Origin: Tridacna crocea
Taxonomy: Eukaryota > Mollusca > Bivalvia > Cardiida > Cardiidae
Length of the DNA stretch: 64,000 bases
Direction of reading: 5' to 3'
Assembly (NCBI GenBank): GCA_943736015.1
Contig: OX031065.1
Span: 39,818,427-39,882,426 of the forward strand
How positions within the stretch are numbered: the stretch's first letter is position 1; each line of letters opens with the position of its first letter. This document shows positions 1-14,000 of the stretch, one piece after another. Made by a program: the position numbers and the translations under genes. The notes beneath the pieces are model-generated. The model ran no database searches. It was given only the letters and a program-made list of their open reading frames with translations, and had not been told where the DNA came from.

Positions 1-378
1 CAGCCATGCAGCCTTGGGAGTAAAGATAATTTTCCAAAACTACGGTCAACTATAATACACATTACAGTTAAGTAAGGCTAGTTATGGTTAATTAAGATCA
101 GTAACATTCAAAATAAGGTCACAGTAGGGTCAAAACATTGTGGTTAACAGTAACTAATTTTTTTAACATGATGAAAGATTCTATGCTTTCAACAGGCATT
201 TTTTTATCATATGTTCAAACTACGGTCATTACTGGATTGAAGCATAGTGATCTACATGAAACTAAATTTATCTATAGGTATATTAAACCATAGGGGTCTG
301 TAGTTTAACTCCTGGCACCCATAGACTGTATAGTATAAACTATTGGTGCCAGGTGTCAAACTACGGACCTCTATGCAT
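1..378. other. Intronic sequence, nothing recognised
   Basis: No exon, RNA or clear repeat was recognised. A local inverted repeat near 285-365 (variants of CCATAGGGGTCTGTAGTTTA facing AAACTACGGACC) may be a small hairpin. Confidence 0.4.
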
Positions 379-612
379 TTAACCCCTTTCGAAACGATAA
401 AATCTGAGGCTTCTCCAGAATGAAAGCACTTGCAGAGGACAAAATGAATGTAAGTCAAAAATAGAAATTTTTAGACAACATAGAAAGGGTAGAAAACATT
501 GTGGGAAAACGAGAAAATGTTGGTTACCAGCGTTTTCCTCCTTTTCCCATGATGTTTTAGGAAGGCTTCTATACCAGGGTCATAAAAGCCAGGGATTGTT
601 TGGTAAATGGTC
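379..612 (+). mobile_element. TTAA hairpin MITE, 5' end intact
   Basis: Starts TTAACCCCTTTC and contains the family core (AAAACATTGTGGGAAAA, then the facing arm). The right end is degenerate (GGTAAATGGTCC). In these entries '+' marks copies that begin with the arm containing GTCCAAATTGAAAGC; '-' marks the reverse. Confidence 0.7.
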
Positions 613-1446
613 CATTACATTCACTGATGGCCAACTACTCTCATTCCTGAAAAAGGTCAGCTATGTAACTATGCAATTATGTGTAAGATCTGACCACATT
701 TTAAGATACTTGGAGCAACATTTGGGTTTTTACTATTGGCTTGAAAATTTTATTTAACATTCAAACACTTTAGCATCTTAAGGCTTAGGGTAAGGGTTTA
801 GGGTTTGCTTGAACGGAAGTGAAGAAAGAATGATGGATGGATAAATGGACTGATCCTTCTAGACGCCCAAAGGGTCTTATTATGTTATAGCCTCGGTTGT
901 CAATCCATGCCATTGTTCATCCAACTCTTTGTTAGCAATTTCTTGTGCACACAACTTCTACAGTTTTTATTGGAATAAGTTCAAACTTACCACAATGAAT
1001 CTCTATGATGTCTGATGTGACTTTTAAAATTTGGATATCTGCAGGCTTTCTAGATTTTAACTGTTTCCCACTAGCCCCTTGGGCATATAATTTTATGATA
1101 CTGCAAAGAAATTTCTCGTAAACTGATTGATTAACACATATCATGTACCCTGGCAAAAACCATGTAAAGCCAGTTTCCATTTTTGAGTGCCCAGTAAACA
1201 TCACTACACATGCAATGCAACATCCAAAATGGTGGCACCAGGATCGATGACCAGACTGCACATTTAGGCACCAAACTGGACATTTATAGTGACTTCATTT
1301 TTCCAATGATGTCAGTTTTCATTGAATTGGGAGGAAATTTCTGTTCCATCTGCATACTCGATTTGTGAGATGATAAAACAGGAAAATTCCGCTTAATGTG
1401 CTTTGAGAGGGTAAAACTTTGCAGTATAATAAATTCATTGTACGGT

Positions 1447-1569
1447 CAGGTGGCAGGGGACTTGGAAACTTGTTCACAGTTGTGTCTATCATGTTGCCAC
1501 CTCACCTTTGGCTTGGAGCAACATTATTCACCACAGCCGTGAACAAGTTTCCAAGTCCCCTGCCACCTG
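1447..1569. repeat. Perfect 31-bp inverted repeat
   Basis: Arms 1447-1477 and 1539-1569 are perfect reverse complements (the left arm begins CAGGTGGCAGGGGACTTGG) around a 61-bp spacer. No element with these ends was recognised elsewhere in the window. Confidence 0.8.
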
Positions 1570-1941
1570 CACAACTGATAATGTGCTGCTTTGCTAAGCT
1601 CTTGTTTTTATTTTATTTAAGTGGCGAAAGTGAAAAAATTAAGGGCTGCTGAAACAAGATGTATGATTGAGAAATAAATATTTATAGATAGATCTTCTAC
1701 CAGAGATCAAATTTTTAGACCTGCCCAAATCAAAAGAATTTGCTGTCGGCAGCTGATGAAATTAGATTTATTGACCCAGTTGGTCCCAAAACATTGTTTG
1801 AAAAAGATCAACAATGTTTACAAAAGACTTCTTTGCCAGGTCTTTGAAAATTGGGATTTAGTGTGGCTTAAAGGTCAAAGAATAAATAAATAGAAAGAAA
1901 AAAACAATGTGTAATTAGAACCTTATTTCTCTTTTATACAG

Positions 1942-2095
1942 GACCTTCTTGTTGTAACAGATATTCAGTTTGGTCGAGCCTACTTTGTCAACAAAACAAG
2001 TGGAGTTGAACTTGAAGATTCTTTACAATTCAAAGATGAATATCTTTATGGTGTTGTAATCTATAACATAAAAAACCAGCCAATGAAACAGATTG
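1942..2095 (+). CDS. Exon: last part of a YWTD-type propeller
   Basis: The acceptor is tttatacag and the donor G|GTAAGT; the exon ends in phase 1. It encodes residues 1-51 of the partial product, beginning DLLVVTDIQFGRAYFVN and ending near GVVIYNIKNQPM. That ending resembles the segment of LRP propellers that runs straight into an EGF module (the ...VYHPLRQP type). There is one NKT sequon. Earlier blades must lie upstream of the window. Confidence 0.8.
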
Positions 2096-5000
2096 GTAAG
2101 TGAAATAAAGTACATTTAATTAATTATGTGATGAAAAATGATTCAAGGACCCATGTATATATATAGGACTATTTCATTAACTGTTCTAGATATTGTTTTA
2201 ATTCTAAATTCCAGGAATAGTTATCTTATTAGCCCAGAGTAATTTACCCCAATACCAAATGTCAACATTTTTGACCAGTCCAAAATGAAAGCACTTGCAG
2301 ACGACAAAGTAAATGTAACTCAAATTTTGAAATGTATTACCAGCTGGATAGAAAACATTTCAGGAAAAGAAGAAAATGCTGGTTACCATCAATTTCTCCT
2401 TTTCTCACAATGTCTTCAAAAGGCTTTGGTCTCAAGGTCGTAAAAACCAGGGATTGTTTGGTAAAGGGTTAAACGTCTTTGTCTGTTAACTAGGTTTTGA
2501 ATACAGAACTAGGACTGGTTTGTCTCTTGTTCACACAGAAACAAGTTTTAATGACCCTGAAGAGAAAGCCTTCGGAAAACAGTAATGGAAAAGAAGAAAG
2601 TGCTGGCAACAAGCATTTTCTCATTTTACCAAAATGTTTTCTATTTATGGTAAATGAGTTTCAATTTTTGAATCACAACGATTTTGTCACCTTTTAAATT
2701 TGATGCTCTCAGTTTTGGACAAATCTAAAATTTTGTAGTATGGATAAGGTTTAACTCTTTACCAAATGGCAAAATTTTAGACTGGTCCAAATTGAAAGAA
2801 TTTGCAGACACCAAAGTAAATGTGACTGAAAAATTGAAATTTGTATTGGGAAAGAAGGAAAACAATGTGGAAAAAGGAGAAAATGCTGGTTACAAGCATT
2901 TTCTCCTTTTCCCATAATGTTTTCAGAAGGCTTCTATGTAAAGGTTGTGAAAACCAGGGATTGTCTGGGAAAGGGTTAAGAATGATAGATTGATTGTAAA
3001 CAGAAAACAAATTTGTTCAAACCAAACTGAAAATGTCATGAATAAAATACATTTAAAGTCACAACAAATTTAAAATAAGCATGAACAAGTGCCTTCGATT
3101 ATCTCAACAAAGTTTTAAAATTTTGTGCATGCTTTTGGTTGGATTTGTTCAATGAAGTTTTGCAATCGGCAATGGAAGTAATAGGGTGTAATTTAGTACA
3201 TGTATTGACCGACAAGATTTGTTCAATATAGTCACTGCGTGATCAGAAATTTCATTTCATGATAGAAGGTTTTCTCCACTTCATCCTTAAGAATTAATAT
3301 TACCAATAACATTTATCATTTAATCCATCCTGTATTTCTGATCAAGATAGACTACCAAAGAACACAATGAAAGAAAAGACTTTCTCCTTTCCCATTGTGA
3401 AATATGATAAATGACCCAATGATTTGCCCAAATTTACCTATCCAGCCAAATATTACTGTAAGTTTTGATATTGTTTATCAAGATTGCATCATATAATATA
3501 TTTGCATTAACTTTTTACCCAACAACAAAATTTTGGACAGGTCCAAATTGAAAGCATCTGCAGATGACAAAATAAATATGACTCAAGATTGAAATTTGAT
3601 TTTTGGAAGGGTAGAAAACATTGTGGGAAAAGAGAAATTCTAGCTATCAGCAGTTTCTTCTTTTCCCACAATGTTTTCAAAATGCTTCTTTCCCACCTGT
3701 CATTAAAAGGCGGCATTGTGTTGTAAAGGGTTTTAACTTTTACCAGTCCAGACTTTTAACGACCTTAAAAAAGAAAGTTTTTGAAAGCATTTTAGGAAAA
3801 GGAGAAAATGCTGATAAACAGCATTTTCTCCTTTTCCCACAATGTTTCCTGTCCTAGCAGACATATATACCATCATTTTGGCAACATTTAATTTGTTGTC
3901 TGCAAGTGCTTTGAATTTAGTCCAGTCCAAAATCTTGTTGTTTAGTAAAGAGTTAAAAAAGTATCAAACTTTTAAAACATTTGCCTAGACAGAACCCCCA
4001 TTTTTATTTCAGCGTTTTTTTTTTCTTGACATTGAGTCAGACTTAAAGCATTTAGAGCAGTATGCTTTACCTCTTTATCAAAAAAAAAAATTTTAGTCTT
4101 TTCCAAGTTGAGATTATGTGCAGATGACAAAATAATGATGCTGTTTCTCTTTGAAAGGGGCTGAAAACATTGGGGGTGTATGTAATTCCGATCGATGTCA
4201 AATTCCGAACAAGTTCCTATTTATTACCTTAGTTCTTTTGCACAACTGTACAGTACAGATATAACATCACATGTATTACAACACTTTATTACTCTTTCCT
4301 TTTTGTGCCAGTTTGGAGTCAACACCATAATAATATCCCACAAATTCAAGTTTGTTTTGCTACCCACAATCAGGTGTGTAAAATTGTGACATTCGCAAAT
4401 CCACCAACATTGTTACTTAAGGTTATCTTGCGACACAAAAACGCTAGAAATCTGTTTTTGTATTGTAAATAAAATCTTTGAAAATCTTCTTCTCTGAAAC
4501 TAGAAGGGTCAGAGCTTTGATATTTGATATGTAGCATCTCCTAGTAGACCTCTACCAAGATTGTTCATATGATGCCCCTGGGGTCAAAACTGGCTCCGCC
4601 CTGGGGGTCACAAGTTTTTAACATAAGAACATAGAAGGAAAACTTTAGAATTCTTTTTCTATGAAACTAGAAGGGTCAGAACTTTGATATTTATTGTGTA
4701 GTATCTCCCAGTAGACCTCTACCACGATTGTTCATATGATGCCCATGGGGTCAAAACTGGCCCCGCCCCGAGGGTCACAAGTTTGAAACATAGGAACAAA
4801 GAAGGAAAACTTTAAAAATCTTTTTTTCCTGAAACAAGGAGTAGAGCCTTAAATCAATCTTCTTTCTGAAACTAGAAGGGTCAGAGCTTTGATATTTGGT
4901 ATGTAGCATCTCCTAGTAGACCTCTACCAAGACTGTTCATATGATGCCCCTGGGGTGTAAACTGGCCCCGCCCCGGGGGTCACAAGTTTTAAACATAGGA

Positions 5001-8000
5001 ACATAGAAGGAAAATTCTTTTTCTATGAAACTAGAAGGGGCAGACCTTTGATATTTATTATGTAGCATCTCCTAGTTGACCTCTACCACGATTGTTCATA
5101 TGATGCCCATGGGGTCAAAACTGGCCCCGCCCCGAGGGTCACAAGTTTGAAACATAGGAACAAAGAAGGAAAACTTTAAAAATCTTTTTTTCCTGAAACA
5201 AGGAGTAGAGCTTTGATATTTGGTATGAAGCATCTGCTAGTTGAACTCTACCAAGTTTGTTCACATGATGTCCCTGGGGTCCAAACTGGCCCAACCTCGG
5301 GGGTCACAAGTTTGAAACATAGGAACAAAGAAGGAAAACTTTAAAAATATTTTTCTCTGAAACTGGAAATCTAAGAGCATTGATATTTCGTTATGTAGCA
5401 TCATTAAGTGGACCTCTACCAAATACGATACGATGATCTTTTCGGAAAAGAAGAATTTTCATTGTAGACTTTTACTGCTTAGTGCTCAGGTGAGCGATAT
5501 AGGACCATCATGGTCCTCTTGTTTAAAATATTTAATTGATTGATAACACAATTGCTGTTTTAATATAGTCAAACAGACACGATCAAATTATGGTATGTGT
5601 CAGACTTTCTTGTTTACATGACACCCAATGCTGCTTTTCATTGGGCGATAAGACATGGGAAGACCTGTCAATCAAAATCGGCAGAAAGGTCAATTATCTT
5701 GAGAAAATTTGTTCACTGCTACAGGCTCATTTCATTTGCATGTTTGATGTTATAAAAATAAACCTATTGTTTTCTTGATATCTTGAGCATTACTGTAAAA
5801 TGATGTTGTGAACATTGTGACAAAAGGAGATATTGATTATCTTAAGCAAAAACTCCTTTTGGGCGTAATGTTTTTAAAACTTTTCAGTTACACAAACTAG
5901 GCAACAAGATTTCAAGGGATTTTTTCCCTTTCCATTCCATTCAGTAATTTAATGGTAACCCATTGATATTACACTGCAGGATCCCATCAGGATACCGTGA
6001 TATCTGACAGAACCCAAGTCATCATAGATATATGTCCAGAGGTGTCCTTGTTTGCATACACAAGTGTGTTTGCAACTACCTGCAACTTCTGGTATAGACT
6101 GCTATTAACGTGTGTTTGAAGTGGTTATTTTTTAAAAATTGCAGATGTGTTGGGATTTACAACCATATGTGTTTGGATTCATAACCAGTGTTCATAATTT
6201 CAACCCTTCGGTTACACTAAAGAAATGTCCATAACTCGATATTAGTACACCATACTGCATTAGTTTTATAAGTCACAATTGTGAGGAATACACCTCAGAT
6301 GATATAAACGATGTCACCAGTTCAATAGGTGTTTTTTTTTTACGAACAGCAAATTATCATGCGGAGGTGTTCAGTAATGGGTGCACTCACATCAAATAAA
6401 AAAAATTATCCAAAGCTAGTTTTTTGTCTTTCAAGTTTTCTCTTAGTGTTACATTTTGTAATATTATTCTCTAGCTTTTTAACCCATTGCCACACAATCC
6501 CTACATTTGGTGACCCTGAGAAAGAAGCCTTTAGAAAACATTGTGGGAAAAGGAGAAAATGCTGGTAACCAGCATTTACTTCTTTTCCCACAATGTTTTC
6601 TACCTTTCATTAAACAGATTTCAAATTTTCAGTCACTTTTATTTTGTCGTCTGCAAATGCTTTCAATTTTGACAAACCTAAAACTTTGTCATTTGGTAAT
6701 GAGTTAATTCCTATTAATTTTGTCTCATGTCTTTTATTCTCATTATAGAGGGAAAGAACTGCTCCGAACTGGATTGTGAGCACATATGTGTTTCTACTAC
6801 AACTGTACCTAGATGTATGTGTTATGAAGGCTATAAATTCAATGAAACAACAAATAGATGCGAAGGTAAATTTTCTTCTGTTTGCAAAAAAGTGAAGTAT
6901 ACAAAAATATGTCACCTGTTTACAGCAGTGTCACTCCTTTTGAAAGGTCCAGCCACTAGATGGCTAATATGAGAGACCTGTGCCCTATTTCACCGAGGTA
7001 GTTACGAACAAAAATTTTCGTAAGTTTAACGTAACTATAATACACTGTGGCATTAATCTGCCACAAGACATATGAAAACTATTGCGATAAAATCAAAGTT
7101 TTCCTGAAATTTCATCTAGATAAAATGAAAGATAAAACTTACAGGAAACTTTGATTTATCACAATAGTTTTTTCTAAAATTATCATGAAAATAAAAGTTT
7201 TCATGTATCTGGTAGCAGATTAATGTCACTATACTATAGTTACGTAAAACTTACGCATTTTTTGTTCATTACTACCTTGATGAAAAGGGGCCCTGGTACA
7301 TTTTCTTAATCCAATCATTAACTTATACAATAAAAAAAACCAACACCAGACTGCAGTATCCATGGTTTTCTCTGATCTTGGTTTATACCCTTGCAAATGC
7401 ATGCAATATTGCTGTAACACGCAGAGAGCTTATAATAAATGCAAATGAGATTGGCTTGTTCGAAGTGTTGCAGTATTTGGATTTAAAAGCTTGAAAGAGG
7501 GTCTTATGGTGAGTCTTTAACTTTTTCAATGATGAAATAGTTGTAGAAAGAAAGTAGAGTGGTGACAGCAATAACTACCGGTATGTCCATATTTCTTTTT
7601 ACTATACTGTTGAAAAGCAACAGTTACTGTAACTCTCCTGTTTGTGAAGTGATATGTCACTATTTGGTACCTGACAGTTTACCATATGACAAAAATTTAG
7701 ATCAGTCCATTTTTTAAAGTATTTGCAGTGACAAATAAAATCTTGCTCAGATTATGAAATTTGCCTATAAAAGGGTTGAAAACATTGTTGGAAAAGGAGA
7801 AAATGCTTGTTACCCACATTTTCTCCTTTTCCAAGATGGTTTCAAAAGTGTTCTCTGGAAAGGTCTTTAAAACTTAAAGGCCCGGTCACACCGGCCGAAT
7901 TTTGCTGGAGCGTTTCTTGAACGGTAGGAAAGGGGGCCGAATTTCGACAACGCTCGTCACCACGCACAAAATGGGAAAAAAAATCGAAAACACGGGCGTT

Positions 8001-11000
8001 GGTTTAGCGGTGCACCGCTGAAGCCGGTGTTGCTTTAGTGTTGGTTTAGTGGTAGCAAGTGTTGGTTTAGCGGTGACGCGAGCGTTGGTATAGCGGCATT
8101 CTGTGCATGCGGGCTTTGGCTCGGCGAATCTATAAAGTTGGTTTAGCGGCATACCGCTTGTGACTACGGAGCTGAACGGATCGTTTTCAGTATCCACTGT
8201 CTGACCCACACAACTCTGTCTCTCCTTCTTCTCTCTCTTCTCCTTCTGTCAACAGCTTGTAGCAATCTGAGGAGGTTTTGATTCTGCTGCTGGACTAGTG
8301 CACCAATCATAGCAAGTCTCTCAGCATCCATGGTGATACAGTTTTACTTTAACTTTGAGCAATTGCGATATAGATGAGGTCTGAACTCAACGGCAGCTCG
8401 ATTCCAAATGGGCTCCTGGTCCATTTCTTTCCGTATTTATAGTTAATTCTGGTCCCGCTCCGGCACCTCTATAAAAATGCCAAAACAAAGTTCATCGCCG
8501 CCATGGCTCGCTGCTTCAACGCCCGACACTGTTCCAGCAATCCCGTGTCCGCTCGTAAAACTCTTACAACCGCTCCACCAAAGTTTGTGCAACGTTAAAT
8601 CGCCGCCCGGGCAACGCTGGTGAAGTAGCGGTGATCCAGCGTTCAAGATTTCTGCGTTGGCCTAGCGGACCCAAGTGTCCACGAACTTGCGTCTAGCAGT
8701 GCCAAACTTTGAATGGGCGTTGGTGGAGCGGGGATGAACTTTGCCGGGTCAGAAAATTGTTCCTTCCTCAACGCTCGCTATATTTTGTGCAGCTCAAAAC
8801 TTTCGGAGCGGTAGGAGGGTCCCTCGAGAAACATCAGCGGTGGCTGAGCGTATACGGCGTTGCTTTAACGGGGGCCAACTTTTGCTAAACGATGGTGAAC
8901 GGTTACGAGCGGTGATGATTTTTTTCCACCGCTCCAGGAACGCTCCAGCAAAGTTCGGGCGGTGTGACCAGGCCTTAATTCATGTATTACACAGTTGGGG
9001 ATTTATTAAATATGCAACCAAAGTGTCAGTTATTGACAGTATCTACTTCACATAGGAATCTGTTGTAAATTGACCAATATATGAAAGTGGATAGTTAATC
9101 ATTTATGATTTTGTCAATTTGTTCATCTATGCTTTAATCCTTTAACAAAGGACAAAATTTTAGACTGGTCAAAATTGAAAGCATTGGCAGACAACAAAAT
9201 AAATGTGAATCAAATTGAAATTTGATTTGGAAAGGGAAGAAAACATTGTGGGAAAAGGAGAAAATGCTGGTTATCAGCATTTTTTCCTTTTCCCTCAATG
9301 TTTTCAATGGCTTTCTTTTTCAGGGTCGTTAAAATTTGGAATTGTGTGGCAAAGGGTTAAGCCATATTTTCCTTTCTTTTATTTAGAGACAAATGTTGGT
9401 GAATTCCACCGTGCCTTGGTTATTGCCACAAAGACACAAATTTGTTTGGCAGACACTAGAGCTTTAAACGTGTTTCATCCAATTTATTACATTTCCTGCA
9501 CATTCAACACACTGAACCCAGTTCTTGGAACAACTACAACTACTGCCGGTCCAAATGCAACAACATCTAAGCCATACAAAGCATCGGGTATGACTGTTGG
9601 TTTTTAATTCCTCCTCTTCCAACAATATTCTCTACCTAATAACAGACAAATTTGTTGATTTTGGCCATACCAAATATGTCTTATGTGAATTTGGATAAGT
9701 CTAGATCTTAAGTTATCTGGTTGACGATTAACTCTTTACCAAACGACATTACATGTATTTTACTAGTCCAAATTGGAAGCATTTGCAGAGGACGAAATTA
9801 ATGTGACTCAAAAATTGAAATTTGTTTGGGGATGGGGAGAAAACATTGTGGAAAAAGGAGAAAATGCTGGTTACCAGCATTTTTTCTTTTCCCACAATGT
9901 TTTCAAAAGGCTTTTATCTCAGGGTCATAAAAACCAGGGATTGTTTGGTAAAGGGTTAGAAATAAGACCCAAATGATTGAAATATTAAGCGTAATAAATG
10001 TAGTTCTCTAAATTTTGACTTTTTCCAAAAAAATTTAGTTGCTTCGCCTTTGTGTCAATGTGGTGGAATTGAAACTAGTCACCATTATCTGTTAGAGTGT
10101 GGGTATTATACTGTCGCTAGAAATAAGCTTTTTGCAACTATTGAGAAATTCACAAGTATCAGTTTGGATGTCCTGCTGTACGGTGACGAAAGCCTCACCT
10201 TTCAAGAAAATGTAACAGTATTTTTAGAAGTGCAGTCCTTTATTAAGGATAGCAAAAGGTTCAAGCTATAAAGAAAATCTATTTAACTCTTTTAATAATT
10301 CTATAGTTTCGTTTTGCTATTATATCGAACGTATAAAGACAATAGAGTCTATTTCTTAATATTGGTTTAGAAAGCATCCCACATCGCACGATCTTCCTGT
10401 CTATAGCATCTGTAACTGACACCTTTTCCCTTTTTGGCACCTTTTTTTTCTTTCACTTGTTAATTCAATTAATACATGAATAAAATAAGACTGATACCAT
10501 CTAGAATCCATGGAAAGGAACAGTATAAGCTTATGCTTTCGTTCCAATCCATTATGTAGCATATTCTAAGTATACTTTGTAATTGTCTTATTATATTTTG
10601 TATGTAAAATGTTGCAAATAAAATATGTTTAAACTAAATATTAAGAGGGTTTTAGCCTTTAGTTTCCCACAGAGCAAACATTGTAGAACAAAGATCACTG
10701 CACATTTTGTGCACTCTGATCTTGATCTTGTCTGTCTGCGAAGTCAAGTACAGTTGTTAAAGGTGCTTTAACTCTTTACTAAATGACAAATTATGGACTC
10801 AAACAAATTTATTTGCTGACAAAGAATGAAATGTAGCTTAAAAGAAGATTTCTACCTTTGATAGGGTAGGAAACATTACCTGAAAAAGAGAAAATGCTGG
10901 TTACCAGTATGACAAGTGTCATATACATTTTAGTGGACGAATTTAATTAAAATGATAATACATGTACAAGATCACGAATTTGAGAATTTATTTATTATGG

Positions 11001-14000
11001 GTACATTAGCTCTTTACCAAACCACAGATATTTGGACTGGACCAAATTCAAAGCATCTACAAAAAACAAATTATGTGGGGTGATAAAAAAGATTGTGACA
11101 TAGAGGATATTTGTTTTTTTTCGGTGAAAGATAGAAATTTATTTCATCAAGTGGACACCATCAGTAATATTCTCATGAGTGGTGCAATTTGTTTCATGCG
11201 TTTAACCCTTTCTGGGAGGAGCTGTATCAAAATCCAGCACAGTTCTTTTCCGTTTTTCCCAATGGCATACCCCTCCCGCATAACAGCACATTACAATATT
11301 ACGTCAAGCGCAAGAAATGTAAGGTAAATGATGTCATATTTCCCATCTGGTTGTGAGGCACGTGCAAATAACCTAGGCAACAAGAACGTGAAAATCGCTA
11401 TTTTCACTGGTGGTCCCAGGGTAAGATAAAAAAATATTTTCACTGCTATTTCTCGATATCCTACCGGAAAGGATGAAATAATACCTCAATATTTTGAAAA
11501 CTATTACACATAGAAATACAAAATTTTGCATGGATAAGCATCAATTATCAGGTAGCTGACTCAAGCTTTCAAATGTTGTCATATTCAAATAGGTAAAGTA
11601 TGACATCATTTTATGGATGTCATATAATGCATTAGTGGTCTAAAATACCAGACAATGTTTTATTTGAGCCAAGAGTATCACAAAGTCAAACTCGAAAATT
11701 ATTTATCAGAAATGAAAAGCAAGATATAACCAATTAAAGGGGACTCTGCACTAAAGAAATCTGATATTTGTTCATGGATCGGACGGGTTTAGACAAGGGT
11801 GCGATACTGTTAACGATGACACTAAATCTGGCTGTCTATCAACATCAGTCACAGACAAAATCATAACGGCTGTAGAGCAGCATGTAAAACAAGATCGCCG
11901 AGATACTGTCAGGAAAATAGCTTATACATTTGACCTTTCATATAGAAGTGCCCAGGAGATTTTGACCGGGAATCTTGGAATGTCGCGTAATTGGACAATG
12001 TAGGTACCTTGGCAACTGATGCCCGAGAAAACTGGGGTTAGGATCGAAATCTTGAAAGAAATTTCTAAATGCATTAGGGTAGAGGGGTCCAACTTTACTG
12101 ATCATATTGTAAGATGCTATGAAAGATAGGCACACTAGAACAAGACCAAATCTAAACTACAAACGGTGTTTTGGAACATTAAACATCGCCTTCCAATGGT
12201 AAAGCTAACCTTTCTAAGTCACTTTGCAAAGTTATCTACATCAAGTATTTCTGTTCCCCTGTTTTCTTTTAAATCATGATGTATCTATACATACTACAGT
12301 CAATACTGAGTTTTATGCCCACATTATTCAAATGAATTTCACATACATGATACAAAAAATTTAGCCAGAAGTCCTGCAGGGTGATGCCACTTTACACCAA
12401 AATAATGCCCAAGCTCACAGAGCCACACTTGTACTGGAAACATTGCAAAAACTTGACATGGAAACACTTGCCAACGCTCCATATGATTTAGTCCTGACTC
12501 CATGTGTCAGACTAGTTCCTGTTTTGAAAGATTCTGTATGTGGCATGCACTACGAGAGCAGAGAGGAGCTAACCCTTGATATGACCGGGTTCTTGATGGT
12601 AACATCATGTGACACGCTCCAACACGTGCTTCGCTTATGGAAATCCAGAATGAAAAAGTGCATAAAACTCAGAGGAGGTTACTGTCAAAAATAGTGAACA
12701 CTCCAAGTTGCCTTTTATAACAATATTCCGATACCGGCACTGGTCCAAGTTCTTTCTGATCACCCCTTGTAAATCTTGTTAATATGATGATTCTGATAGA
12801 TAGGGTAGAAAATATTGTGGGAAAAGGAGAAAATACTGGTTACCAGCATTTTTTTCCTTTTTTCACAATTTTTTCTATTAGCTTCTTTTCTCAGGATTGT
12901 TAAAAGTTGGGATTGTGTGCTAAAGAGTTAATGAATGACAGACCAACAAGTATCATGCATTATTGCCTTTGGCCTTTATATGATTCACCAGTTTATGTTT
13001 ACAGATGTAGTTTGGTTTGAAATAAGTACATGACTGTGCAAAAAGATGTGGCTTTGTGATATTAAGATGGGAGAAGGATTGAAAAACTACATAGAGGCAG
13101 TACATTGAAAGATTTCTACAATTTTTTGATTGTTGATACTTTTCTCTTTATCTTTTGTTGTTATTAACTCTTTACCACACGAGAAAATTTTGGACTGGTC
13201 CAAATTGAAAGCATTTGCAGATGACAAAATAAAGGTGACTGAAAAATAGAATTTGTTTCTGGGAAGGGTAGAAAACACTGTTGGAAAAGGAGAAAATGCT
13301 GGTTACCAGCATTTTCTCCTTTTCCAACAGTGTTTTCAAAAGGCTTCTTTCTCAGGGGCGTCAAAAGTAGGGATTGAGTGGTAATGGGTTAAACAAATTA
13401 TGGAACATGCTGTGATTGGTTTCACAGTGAGCCACTCTTTTGAGAGACACTATAAAGAAGCCTTTTGAAAACAGTGTGGCAATATGAAAAATGCTGGTTT
13501 TCATTACATGTATTTTCTCCTCTTATGGCCAAGTTTTTTACCCTTACAAAGGAGAATTGTATTTTCATTGTGAATATTAAAGGTGGCCCTTCAGATTTTG
13601 GGGCGAAAATTTTACAAAAATGCAAAAAAATCATCCTTATACTCCCATAGCCTTTTAATTTGCGTTCAAAAAAGCCCAGAAGTCGAAAACCATATGATAA
13701 CACGAGAAATTAGAGATTTACTACTACCCAGGTTGACACCAACGGGAGACACGTTCTATTTTTAGATTATCAATTCTCTCATTTAAATTTAGGAAAACAC
13801 AGACAAAGTTTCAAACATCCATCCGAAGAAGACATTATGGAAAATGATTATTGCATGTTTGTTATGTAATGCATTTTAAGCTTTATTAGTCACGTGCCAG
13901 TCACGTGACATTCCCAAAGTGCTGTATTGAGTTTTGGCGCGAAATCTAAAAATAGCTTAAGGGGCTACGTAGCCTTTTAAGGGAATACCATCAAAAAATT

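Noticed and set aside
6507..6707. Open frames of 60-70 residues with repeated motifs such as NIVGKGENAGNQHFLLFPQCF
   Set aside because: The same peptide appears at dozens of positions because it is the translated palindrome of the MITE, on both strands; not a protein family.
7886..8209. 107-codon minus-strand frame in the GC-rich MITE
   Set aside because: Low-complexity translation of the repeated subterminal motifs, without transposase motifs.
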